From Rickettsia typhi (lineage in GTDB: Bacteria > Pseudomonadota > Alphaproteobacteria > Rickettsiales > UBA1997): a stretch of 48,491 bases of DNA. The translations under genes and the position numbers were made by a program. The notes under the pieces were generated by a model. The model had not been told where the DNA came from. It saw only the letters and a program-made list of their open reading frames with translations, and ran no database searches. The stretch covers positions 1 to 48,491 of the forward strand of contig CAMCAW010000006.1 in the NCBI GenBank assembly GCA_945872855.1, in the 5' to 3' direction. Position 1 is the stretch's first letter; the number at the start of each line of letters is the position of its first letter. Positions 7,942-15,189 of this stretch are shown in pieces.

Positions 7942-8816
7942 ACCATATTTTTTTCCAAAAACTCAATCATTTTGCTTGCTACATCTACACCAGTTGCGCC
8001 CTCAATTCCTTCTAATCCCGGCGAAGAATTTACTTCTAGAATTTTTGGCCCAGCGCTAGAGCGAACCATATCAACGCCCGCAACATCAAGGCCCATAATA
8101 CGCGCAGCATCTATTGCCATCTGATACTCTTCATCAGTAATTTCAACCGCGCGCGCTTTTGCGCCCAAGTGAATATTAGCACGAAACTCGCCCTCTTGCG
8201 CCTCGCGCTGCATTGAAGCCACAACTTTATTTCCAATCACAAAACACCTGATATCGTGGCCTTTCGATTCTTTAATATATTGCTGTGCCAAAATATCGGC
8301 TTTCAAACTGCGAAAAGCATTAATTACGCTCTCTGCGGCTTTGTTAGTCTCGGCTAAAACCACGCCAACACCTTTTGTGCCTTCAAGCAATTTAACCACT
8401 AACGGCGCGCTTCCCACGAGTTTGATAATATCTTTCGTTTCATAAGAAGAATTCGCGAAGCTGGTTACAGGCACGCCAATGCCGTGTTGCGCCAATATTT
8501 GCAACGTGCAAAGTTTATCGCGCGATTTTGTGATAGCATCAGAAGTGTTGAGGCACTTGATTCCCATCGTTTCAAATTGGCGAATAATAACCGACGCGTA
8601 GAATGTCATCGAAGGCTTAATGCGCGGAATTACATAATCGACATTTTCGATTTTTTTCCCTTCATCAAAAAAAATCTCCGAAGATTTTGTAGCAACTTTT
8701 ATGAAGCATTCGCCAACATTGATAAATTTTATTTCATGTCCGCGCTTAGCTCCAACCTCAATGATTCTGCGGTTAGAATAGAGATTTGGGTTTGACGCCA
8801 ATAATATTATTTTCAT
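7938..8816 (-). CDS. rimK: RimK-family ATP-grasp alpha-L-glutamate ligase
   Basis: A 292-residue ATP-grasp ligase. In the known family RimK adds glutamate residues to the C-terminus of ribosomal protein S6. The N-terminal domain starts MKIILLASNPNLYS. The ATP-grasp core has VVKLLEGTKGVGVVL near residues 140-155 and the metal-binding EVNSSPGLEGIE near residues 262-273. Its start codon overlaps the stop of rimB by 4 nt (ATGA), which indicates translational coupling with that protease. The stop codon lies inside the 62-bp hairpin arm. The target protein in this organism is not shown by the sequence. Confidence 0.93.
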   Translation of the reverse strand: MKIILLASNPNLYSNRRIIEVGAKRGHEIKFINVGECFIKVATKSSEIFFDEGKKIENVDYVIPRIKPSMTFYASVIIRQFETMGIKCLNTSDAITKSRDKLCTLQILAQHGIGVPVTSFANSSYETKDIIKLVGSAPLVVKLLEGTKGVGVVLAETNKAAESVINAFRSLKADILAQQYIKESKGHDIRCFVIGNKVVASMQREAQEGEFRANIHLGAKARAVEITDEEYQMAIDAARIMGLDVAGVDMVRSSAGPKILEVNSSPGLEGIEGATGVDVASKMIEFLEKNMV

Positions 8817-9316
8817 AAATGAGTTTTTGGTGGCTTACAATTTTTGTATAATGTTAAAATTTCGGCGCGCTTTAATTTTCCGAGCGCAAATGATTTAGAG
8901 ATATCCACCAACATATTCAACTGTTTTATTGCTTCGCGCCCCAAAAGCATTTTAAAAGCCATCGAATCACGATTAGCAAGGGTGATTTCGATTCTAATTT
9001 TTCTCTCTCCCACACTTAAATCAGATTTTATAACGAAGCGTTTTTCTTTTTTCCCACCAGAATCTGAAACCATACGACGATCAACAACCCGCGCCACACA
9101 AGGGCGAACAAGCTTTTTATTTTTCTGCAAAGGGTGAATTTCGAAACGCACATATTCTACATCTTCAATATAAAAATTTTCGATGTTAAAAGCGTGCAAT
9201 GAAGAAGTTTTTGCGCCAGTATCTATCTTTCCTTTAATCGCTGGCAAGTTAAGGCATTCTAGGCCAAACCACTCTTTCCAACCGATGATTTTTTTTATTT
9301 TCTTGACGGATTTCAT
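8813..9316 (-). CDS. rimB: Retropepsin-like aspartic protease, RimB type (COG4067)
   Basis: A 167-residue protein of the family formerly called ATP-dependent zinc protease. It has a retropepsin-like fold with the active-site motif KIDTGAKTSSLHA about 25 residues from the ATG at 9316. In Pseudomonas-type rim operons the RimB protease trims the glutamate tails that RimK adds. The overlap of this gene with rimK by 4 nt fits that pairing. A longer frame uses a TTG at 9355 and adds 13 basic residues. I prefer the ATG because the conserved part begins at IIGWKEWFGL. kdsB ends just upstream. Confidence 0.87.
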   Translation of the reverse strand: MKSVKKIKKIIGWKEWFGLECLNLPAIKGKIDTGAKTSSLHAFNIENFYIEDVEYVRFEIHPLQKNKKLVRPCVARVVDRRMVSDSGGKKEKRFVIKSDLSVGERKIRIEITLANRDSMAFKMLLGREAIKQLNMLVDISKSFALGKLKRAEILTLYKNCKPPKTHL

Positions 9317-9355
9317 TCTTGTCGAAGTTTTTATTTTGTCGCGATCAATCAACAA

Positions 9356-10102
9356 CTAAGCGCGCTCAGCGGCAATTATTTTTGTCACAATCTCAAGATC
9401 TTCTTGAGTATCCACAGAAAGCGGGTGCGCGTCAACAAGTTTTACGATAATTTTCATGCCATTTTCAAGTGCGCGCAATTGCTCTAAACTCTCGCGTTGC
9501 TCTAAAATAGATGGTTGCAGCTTTATAAATTTTTCTAGCACAGGTTTTTTATAAGCATAAATTCCGATATGATGAAAATAATCGCCCGCATTTTCTTTGC
9601 TATAAGGAATGGCCGCGCGCGAGAAATAGAGAGCCTCGCCGCAATCATCATCAGCAAAAGCAACGGCAATTTTTACCACATTCGGATTAGTGATTTCGGC
9701 GCGATTTTTTATTTTTGATGCAACTGTAGCAATATCGCAATCATGCTGCAAAGCCGCGCTGGCAGCGGCGCGAATAACTTGTGGATCGATGTTTGGCAAA
9801 TCGCCTTGCAAGTTTACAATGAGATCAAATTTTTCAGCAACAGCCTGCGAAGCCGCGTGAATTCTATCTGTTCCCGATGGCAAATTTGGATCTGTAATCA
9901 CAAACTTCCCCCCAAAACTCTGCACATGATTCGCAATTTCTTCGCCATCGCAAGCAATGAAAACCGGCCCCAGATCTGCCTCCACAGCTTTTTCATAAAC
10001 ACGCTGAATCATCGTTTTTCCTAAAATATCAGCAAGAGGTTTATTGGGAAGCCTAGTAGAAGCTAAGCGCACAGGAATAAAAATTGCGATTTTATTATTC
10101 AT
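9356..10102 (-). CDS. kdsB: 3-deoxy-manno-octulosonate cytidylyltransferase
   Basis: A 248-residue enzyme that activates Kdo with CTP to CMP-Kdo in the cytoplasm, for LPS inner-core synthesis. The nucleotide-binding loop is IPVRLASTRLPNKPLADILGK near the start. Also present are NLQGDLPNIDP and the SRAAIPYSKENAG substrate segment. The C-terminus HPLSVDTQEDLE is typical. I chose the ATG at 10102; upstream in-frame ATGs at 10111 and 10135 add only non-homologous residues. It is the first gene of the leftward kdsB-rimB-rimK group. Its presence shows that the organism makes Kdo-containing LPS, which fits lptF, lptG and the two glycosyltransferases. Confidence 0.95.
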   Translation of the reverse strand: MNNKIAIFIPVRLASTRLPNKPLADILGKTMIQRVYEKAVEADLGPVFIACDGEEIANHVQSFGGKFVITDPNLPSGTDRIHAASQAVAEKFDLIVNLQGDLPNIDPQVIRAAASAALQHDCDIATVASKIKNRAEITNPNVVKIAVAFADDDCGEALYFSRAAIPYSKENAGDYFHHIGIYAYKKPVLEKFIKLQPSILEQRESLEQLRALENGMKIIVKLVDAHPLSVDTQEDLEIVTKIIAAERA

Positions 10103-10261
10103 CGAAAGCATTTTTAAATTGAAAAGAAGCGACAATTTTACGTCGATCTATATAAGTTTCAATTTATCATTAGCTTTGTTCGCGCAACTAATTTCTATGG
10201 TTCTGTGGGTGATAGCAGCGCTTGTGCAAGCTTTAAAGGGAAAGAAATAATTTTGTGAAAA

Positions 10262-10289
10262 CTCACCAATCTTGAAGAAGATTGGTGAG
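10262..10289 (-). terminator. Intrinsic terminator overlapping the 3' end of tRNA-Lys
   Basis: On the minus strand a perfect 12-bp stem (CTCACCAATCTT, loop CTTC, AAGATTGGTGAG) is followed by TTTTC. The 5' arm is made of the last three acceptor-stem bases, the discriminator A, the encoded CCA and five more bases. Terminator folding and the acceptor stem therefore compete for the same CTC. Confidence 0.8.
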
Positions 10290-10358
10290 CACGGATGGAA
10301 TCGAACCATCGACAACCTGATTAAAAGTCAGGTGCTCTACCGACTGAGCTACGTGCTC
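10283..10358 (-). tRNA. tRNA-Lys (anticodon TTT)
   Basis: A complete cloverleaf reads on the minus strand. The 7-bp acceptor stem is GAGCACG with CGTGCTC, the D arm has AGCTCAGTCGGTAGAGC, and the anticodon stem is CCTGA/TCAGG around loop CTTTTAA with anticodon TTT (plus-strand 10323-10325). The T arm has GGTTCGATTCC. The discriminator is A and the CCA end is encoded (10283-10285). It reads codons AAA and AAG, which are very frequent here. It has its own promoter at 10383-10411 and a terminator that overlaps its 3' end. Confidence 0.97.
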
Positions 10359-10382
10359 TCACGAATTACAAAAGAGCGCGGC

Positions 10383-10411
10383 ATTTCACAGCTTGTTCGA
10401 AGGAAAGTCAA
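10383..10411 (-). promoter_or_regulatory. Promoter of tRNA-Lys
   Basis: On the minus strand TTGACT (10411-10406) is followed after 17 nt by TGAAAT (10388-10383) and then a GC-rich discriminator GCCGCGCTC. This is a sigma-70 promoter with the discriminator type typical of stable RNA genes under stringent control. The predicted start lies about 18 nt before the tRNA. Confidence 0.6.
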
Positions 10412-10482
10412 GAAGAAAAATTATTATTTTTTATCTCGCTTCTCATAAATTTTGCCGCGCCCTTAATTTTAGAAGCCTCTCA

Positions 10483-11970
10483 CTAATTTTTTTCGTAAGA
10501 ATCTTTTACTAATTGATTTAACAAACGCAAACCATAACCAGTTGCACCTTTAACCGCCAATGGGTCGCCTTTGCCTTTCCAAGCCACGCCAGCAATATCT
10601 AGATGGGCCCATTTGGTTTCGCCAACGAATCTCTTGAGAAACTGCGCTGCCGTAGTGCTTCCAGCTCCTCTTCCAGAACCAGTATTTCTCATATCGGCAA
10701 TGTCAGAGTTAATCATTTCGTCATATTCTTCACCAAGTGGAAGTCTCCAAACCGTTTCGCCTGAAGCCTTGCCAGCTTTATCAAGTTGAGTTGCAAGCGC
10801 ATCATCGTTAGAAAATAAACCAGCATGAACATCGGCAAGAGCCACTACAATAGCGCCAGTTAAGGTTGCAAGGTCGATGATAAATTTTGGCTTGAATTTT
10901 GTGTTAGTATAATGAAGGGCGTCAGCCAGCACCAGACGGCCTTCTGCATCGGTATTGATAATTTCAATAGTTTGCCCCGACATTGAGCGAACCACGTCTC
11001 CCGGCCTCTGCGCCGTGCCTGAAGGCATGTTTTCAACAATTCCAATTACACCAATTGCATTCACTTTTGCTTTGCGTTGCGCTAAATTGCGAAGCAGCCC
11101 CACCACTACAGCCGAGCCAGCCATATCGGTTTTCATATCTTCCATATTATTTGATGGCTTGATTGAAATTCCACCAGTATCAAATGTTACACCCTTACCA
11201 ACAAAGGCGATTGGCTGCTCCTTGGCATTTTTCAGGCCATTCCATTTTAACACCACAAGCTGAGATTCTCTAGCGCTGCCCTGCCCCACACCTAGAAGCG
11301 AGCCCATTCCCAGCTTTGTCATTTCTTTTTCGCCAAGCACTTCAACTTCTAATCCGTCTTTTTTTAGTGTTTTGCAAATTTCTGCATAGCTTTCTGGATT
11401 CAATATATTAGAGGGCTCAGAGACTAAATCTCTCACGAAGAAAATATTTTTTGCTAAAATTTCTAGCTCAATAAATTCTTTTTTCGCCGCATTTAGATCT
11501 CCTGCTGCAACATTGATATTAGCGATTTTTAGCTCTTTATCTTTTTGTCTTTTTTCAAAATATTTGTTGAAGCGATAAGTTTGCAAAAGCGCGCCAAAAG
11601 CGAGATTACAGTGATTTTCAACATTTTTATTTTTTGATTTTACTTTGCCATTCGCATCAATTTCAAACCCAAAAAATAATGTCGCATCTTTAATTTTGGA
11701 GGCATTTAAAAATGAAGCAATTTTAGCGCCAGTTTTTTGAAAAGCATTTTCATCTAACTTTTTTTCTTCTCCCAAGCCAACAACAACAAGGGTTCTGCCT
11801 TCAAACGAAACTATATGCGCACCGCTTTTTCCCGTAAAATCAAATTGTTCTTTTGCCAATTTAACTGGCGCAAAAGTTGATTTCTTTACTTCTTCTTCAG
11901 TTAAAATTAAAACTGGCACAGAATTTTTAAGAGCCGAAAATGATGCAGGATTAGAGAAGTTAATTTTCAT
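10483..11970 (-). CDS. pepA: Leucyl aminopeptidase (M17 family)
   Basis: A 495-residue cytosolic di-metal aminopeptidase that removes N-terminal residues from peptides. The C-terminal catalytic domain shows GVTFDTGGISIKPS (metal and lysine ligands), the family signature NTDAEGRLVLADAL, and the downstream DMRNTGSGRGAGSTTAAQFL segment. I start at the ATG at 11970 (MKINFSNPASF). A longer frame to 12027 adds 19 residues with no similarity and runs into the divergent SafE gene promoter area. The length is normal. Some PepA proteins also bind DNA, but nothing here shows that. Bases 10359-10482 downstream carry the tRNA-Lys promoter and no other gene. Confidence 0.95.
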   Translation of the reverse strand: MKINFSNPASFSALKNSVPVLILTEEEVKKSTFAPVKLAKEQFDFTGKSGAHIVSFEGRTLVVVGLGEEKKLDENAFQKTGAKIASFLNASKIKDATLFFGFEIDANGKVKSKNKNVENHCNLAFGALLQTYRFNKYFEKRQKDKELKIANINVAAGDLNAAKKEFIELEILAKNIFFVRDLVSEPSNILNPESYAEICKTLKKDGLEVEVLGEKEMTKLGMGSLLGVGQGSARESQLVVLKWNGLKNAKEQPIAFVGKGVTFDTGGISIKPSNNMEDMKTDMAGSAVVVGLLRNLAQRKAKVNAIGVIGIVENMPSGTAQRPGDVVRSMSGQTIEIINTDAEGRLVLADALHYTNTKFKPKFIIDLATLTGAIVVALADVHAGLFSNDDALATQLDKAGKASGETVWRLPLGEEYDEMINSDIADMRNTGSGRGAGSTTAAQFLKRFVGETKWAHLDIAGVAWKGKGDPLAVKGATGYGLRLLNQLVKDSYEKN

Positions 11971-12035
11971 AATTATAATGGATGAAGATTTATAACAAAG
12001 ACACCTGCCACTAGGATAATCAACCATTTGGAAAA

Positions 12036-12734
12036 ATGCAAAGCTATAATTTTACTATTCTTGTTTCGCTAATTAGTCTTGGTTTTTTTGGCGGCTTTAC
12101 GCATTGCGCTGGCATGTGCGGGCCTTTCGTGCTTACGCAAGTTTCGAGTCGTTTGCAAAATATTTCGCTCGCAAAATATTCGCATTTTCAAAGATTGCGC
12201 AGCCTTGCTTTGATGCCCTACCAGATTGGTCGCATCACCACTTATAGTTGCATCGGATTTTTCTGCTCACTCATCACTAAAAATTTGCAAGGAATTGGCG
12301 GTTTTAATATTCTTTCCGGATTTCTACTTTTGTTCGCCGCAACATTTTTTCTACAAAATTTATTGGGCAAAAAGTTTAATCTTCGCTTGCCATTTCACTT
12401 GCCAAAAATTAAAAATCCGCCAATATTAAAAAATCTTTTTCAAAGCCCTTACGGTTTTAATGGATTTTTATTAGGAGTAATTTTAGGATTCATTCCCTGC
12501 GGTTTGCTTTATGGCGCCTTTGCGCTTGCGGCATCAATCACCAATCCAATATTGGCAGCGCTAGGAATGTTTTTGTTTGGAATTTCAACTTTTCCAGCAC
12601 TTTTCCTCACTGCTTCTGGCGGATATTATTTTTTGAAAATTAAAGGCGTAAATTTTAAGCTGATTTCTAAAATAGTGGTTTTAGTTAATGTGATAACGCT
12701 TGGCGTTATGGGTATTGGGTTAATTTTTAGTTAA
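12036..12734 (+). CDS. Sulfite exporter TauE/SafE-family membrane protein (COG2836), cbb3-linked
   Basis: A 232-residue polytopic membrane protein with about six helices. It starts with a glycine-rich helix carrying GFTHCAGMCGP, the Cys-x3-Cys motif of the COG2836 (UreH/SafE-like) group. A second repeat has LGFIPCGLLYGAFALA with a further conserved Cys-Gly. Genes of this group often sit next to cbb3 oxidase genes and are thought to serve metal (copper) or redox steps of oxidase assembly. That role is inferred here from the ccoNOQ genes just downstream. Its last codons and stop lie within the left arm of a 49-bp hairpin. Confidence 0.8.
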   Translation: MQSYNFTILVSLISLGFFGGFTHCAGMCGPFVLTQVSSRLQNISLAKYSHFQRLRSLALMPYQIGRITTYSCIGFFCSLITKNLQGIGGFNILSGFLLLFAATFFLQNLLGKKFNLRLPFHLPKIKNPPILKNLFQSPYGFNGFLLGVILGFIPCGLLYGAFALAASITNPILAALGMFLFGISTFPALFLTASGGYYFLKIKGVNFKLISKIVVLVNVITLGVMGIGLIFS

Positions 12735-12840
12735 TTATTATTAAATCTTTTTACTTAGTTAGAATGCCAGCCTAGCCGTGGCGTGAGCGGAGCATTCTAA
12801 CTAAGTAAAAAGATTTAATAATAATTAACTAAAAATTAAC
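12719..12840. repeat. Giant intergenic hairpin with perfect 49-bp stem (IR2)
   Basis: Bases 12719-12767 are the exact reverse complement of 12792-12840. The 24-nt loop 12768-12791 contains GCCGTGGCGTGAGCGG at 12775-12790, the same 16-nt core as in the hairpin at 7786-7941 and in the same sense relative to transcription. The left arm covers the last five codons and the stop of the SafE-type gene. The right arm ends 20 nt before the ccoN start. Transcripts passing from one gene to the next must read through a 49-bp stem, so strong attenuation or processing is expected. Confidence 0.95.
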
Positions 12841-12860
12841 AAACTTTAAATTTTATAAAC

Positions 12861-14288
12861 ATGGCTTCAAACCATATATCACAAGCTCCGGTCGATTATA
12901 ATTACGACATCGTAAAATTATTCACCATCGCTTCCACTTTTTGGGGAATAATCGGATTTTTAGTCGGCGTTGTTATCGCCTTGCAATTAACTTTTCCGCT
13001 TCTCAACTTCGATATTGAATGGCTCAGCTTCGGCAGATTGCGCCCACTACACACTTCTGCAGTAATTTTTGCCTTTGGCGGCAACGTGCTTTTTGCCACC
13101 AGTTTTTTTGTAGTGCAGCGCACTGGACAAGTTAGATTATGGGGTAGCGACGCCTTATTAAAATTTATTTTCTGGGGCTATCAAATTTTTATCGTCATGG
13201 CCGCAATCGGCTATATTATTGGTGTATCGCAAGCCAAAGAATATGCCGAACCAGAATGGTATGCCGATTTATGGCTCACAATAATTTGGGTTTGTTACTT
13301 TTTTGTTTTTATCCTCACGCTCAAAAACCGCCGCGAACCGCATATTTACGTGGCAAACTGGTTCTACCTCTCTTTCATTGTTACGGTTGCAATACTGCAT
13401 ATTGTTAACAATTTATCGATTCCACTTCGCATAGATTCTGCTCACAGCTATCCATTATTTGGTGGCGTTCAAAGTGCAATGATCCAATGGTGGTATGGTC
13501 ACAACGCGGTTGGATTTTTCCTCACTGCAGGTTTCATCGGCATTCTTTATTATTACATTCCTAAAAGAGCCGAGCGCCCTGTTTATTCTTATCGCCTTTC
13601 AATTTTGCATTTCTGGTCACTTATTTTCATCTATATTTGGGCAGGGCCGCACCACTTGCACTATACCTCGCTGCCAGATTGGGTGCAAACTCTAGGAATG
13701 ACATTCTCCATCATGCTCTGGATGCCATCTTGGGGCGGCATGATCAACGGTATCATGACACTTTCGGGCGCGTGGCACAAATTGCGCGAAGATCCCGTCT
13801 TGCGCTTCCTCATTACAGCTGTAGCCTTCTATGGCATGAGCACTTTTGAAGGCCCCCTCATGGCCATCAAATCCGTCAACTCACTTTCGCATTACACCGA
13901 TTGGACAATTGCCCATGTTCACTCTGGCGCTCTAGGCTGGGTGGCAATGATCAGCTTTGGTGCACTCTATCACATGGTGCCAATTTTGTGGAACAAAAAA
14001 GACATTTATTCAGTTAAATTAATCAGCGTGCATTTCTGGCTCGCCTCAATCGGCATTGTGCTTTATCTTTCTGCAATGTGGATTTCTGGCGTTATGCAAG
14101 GCTTAATGTGGCGCTCATATGATGCTATGGGATTTTTACAATATTCTTTCATTGAAACAGTGGTGGCAACCCATCCGCTTTATTTAACACGCGCAATTGG
14201 CGGAATATTTTTCCTCGCAGGCGCTTGCTTAATGGCCTATAATTTTTATAAGACAATTTATTGCACCAAAACAGTAAACGCAAAATAA
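12861..14288 (+). CDS. ccoN: cbb3-type cytochrome c oxidase subunit I
   Basis: A 475-residue, 12-helix catalytic subunit of the high-affinity cbb3 terminal oxidase in the inner membrane, carrying a low-spin heme b and the heme b3-CuB centre. Histidine ligands appear in [15 protein letters not shown] (helix II), [18 protein letters not shown] (CuB His with the cross-linking Tyr further on), [15 protein letters not shown] (two CuB histidines) and [12 protein letters not shown] (heme ligands). The length is normal. The start is 20 nt after the end of the IR2 hairpin and has no clear Shine-Dalgarno. ccoO follows after 3 nt. It implies growth or survival at low oxygen. Confidence 0.97.
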   Translation: MASNHISQAPVDYNYDIVKLFTIASTFWGIIGFLVGVVIALQLTFPLLNFDIEWLSFGRLRPLHTSAVIFAFGGNVLFATSFFVVQRTGQVRLWGSDALLKFIFWGYQIFIVMAAIGYIIGVSQAKEYAEPEWYADLWLTIIWVCYFFVFILTLKNRREPHIYVANWFYLSFIVTVAILHIVNNLSIPLRIDSAHSYPLFGGVQSAMIQWWYGHNAVGFFLTAGFIGILYYYIPKRAERPVYSYRLSILHFWSLIFIYIWAGPHHLHYTSLPDWVQTLGMTFSIMLWMPSWGGMINGIMTLSGAWHKLREDPVLRFLITAVAFYGMSTFEGPLMAIKSVNSLSHYTDWTIAHVHSGALGWVAMISFGALYHMVPILWNKKDIYSVKLISVHFWLASIGIVLYLSAMWISGVMQGLMWRSYDAMGFLQYSFIETVVATHPLYLTRAIGGIFFLAGACLMAYNFYKTIYCTKTVNAK

Positions 14289-14291
14289 CTT

Positions 14292-15020
14292 ATGTTTAAA
14301 CACGACAAAATTGAAAAAAGCTCAATTCTACTTCTAATATTAACAGTGATCGTGATTTCAATTGGCGGGCTAATTGAAATCACGCCACTATTTCGCATTG
14401 AAACCACAATTGAAAAAGTTGAAGGTATGCGGCCTTATACCCCGCTTGAGTTAGCAGGCGCTAAAATTTATAAGCGCGAAGGCTGTTATGGTTGCCACTC
14501 GCAACAAGTTCGCGTTTTGCGCGATGAAGTTGAGCGCTATGGACACTACTCCCTAGCCGCTGAAAGCATGTATGACTTCCCTTTTCAATGGGGATCAAAA
14601 CGCACCGGCCCAGATTTAGCGCGCATCGGCAGCAAATACTCAGATCAATGGCACGTGATGCATTTAATGAATCCGCGCGCGGTTGTTCCGCAATCAATTA
14701 TGCCGGGCTATAAATTTTTAGTTGAGCGCGATGCTGATATTTCTGGCCTTGTAGATGATATTGCAGTGCTTCGTAAGCTAGGCGTACCATACTCTGACGA
14801 GATGTTGCAAAATACTATAAGCGATGCCGTGGTGCAAGCCTCAACAGATCGCGATAGTTCTGGATTAGAAAAAAGATATGGCAGCAAAATCAATATCCAC
14901 GATTTTGATGGCAATCCAGACCGAGTTTCTGAAATGGATGCACTAGTGGCTTACTTACAGGCGCTTGGCTCTATGGTTGATTTCTCAAAATATGAGCCAG
15001 TAAAAAAAGAGGATAAATAA
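14292..15020 (+). CDS. ccoO: cbb3-type cytochrome c oxidase subunit II
   Basis: A 242-residue membrane-anchored monoheme cytochrome c. One N-terminal helix lies near residues 12-33, followed by the heme site Cys65-x-x-Cys68-His69 ([11 protein letters not shown]). The axial methionine is probably in the [12 protein letters not shown] segment. The length is typical. The stop TAA overlaps the ccoQ start (TAATG). It passes electrons to CcoN. In standard cbb3 enzymes it receives them from CcoP, which is not encoded in this cluster. Confidence 0.97.
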   Translation: MFKHDKIEKSSILLLILTVIVISIGGLIEITPLFRIETTIEKVEGMRPYTPLELAGAKIYKREGCYGCHSQQVRVLRDEVERYGHYSLAAESMYDFPFQWGSKRTGPDLARIGSKYSDQWHVMHLMNPRAVVPQSIMPGYKFLVERDADISGLVDDIAVLRKLGVPYSDEMLQNTISDAVVQASTDRDSSGLEKRYGSKINIHDFDGNPDRVSEMDALVAYLQALGSMVDFSKYEPVKKEDK

Positions 15021-15175
15021 TGCTAAATTTTATCATTGATAACGCCGCAACAATTGCTACGTTATTTTTCTTTCTAGCCTTTTGTTATATAGTTTTTTCG
15101 GTGTTTAAAAAAGGAAATAAAAAGAAGTTTGATAAATTTGCGAAGATTCCGCTTGAGGATGAAAAAATCAAATAA
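15020..15175 (+). CDS. ccoQ: cbb3-type cytochrome oxidase subunit CcoQ/FixQ
   Basis: A 51-residue peptide with one transmembrane helix (about residues 11-28, TIATLFFFLAFCYIVFSV) and then a lysine-rich cytoplasmic tail. This is the normal form of CcoQ, which stabilises the oxidase. Its ATG overlaps the ccoO stop (TAATG), and there is a good GAGGA Shine-Dalgarno just before it. The next gene is spoT on the opposite strand, 15 nt away, so the operon ends here without ccoP. Confidence 0.85.
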   Translation: MLNFIIDNAATIATLFFFLAFCYIVFSVFKKGNKKKFDKFAKIPLEDEKIK

Positions 15176-15189
15176 AGCGCAGAAGGTTT

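Noticed and set aside
10044..10250. A plus-strand frame ending FAQLISMVLWVIAALVQALKGKK, a possible small membrane protein
   Set aside because: Most of the frame is antisense to the kdsB start. The only ATG in the non-overlapping part leaves 17 residues, and there is no ribosome binding site. The hydrophobic run could be chance in AT-rich DNA.
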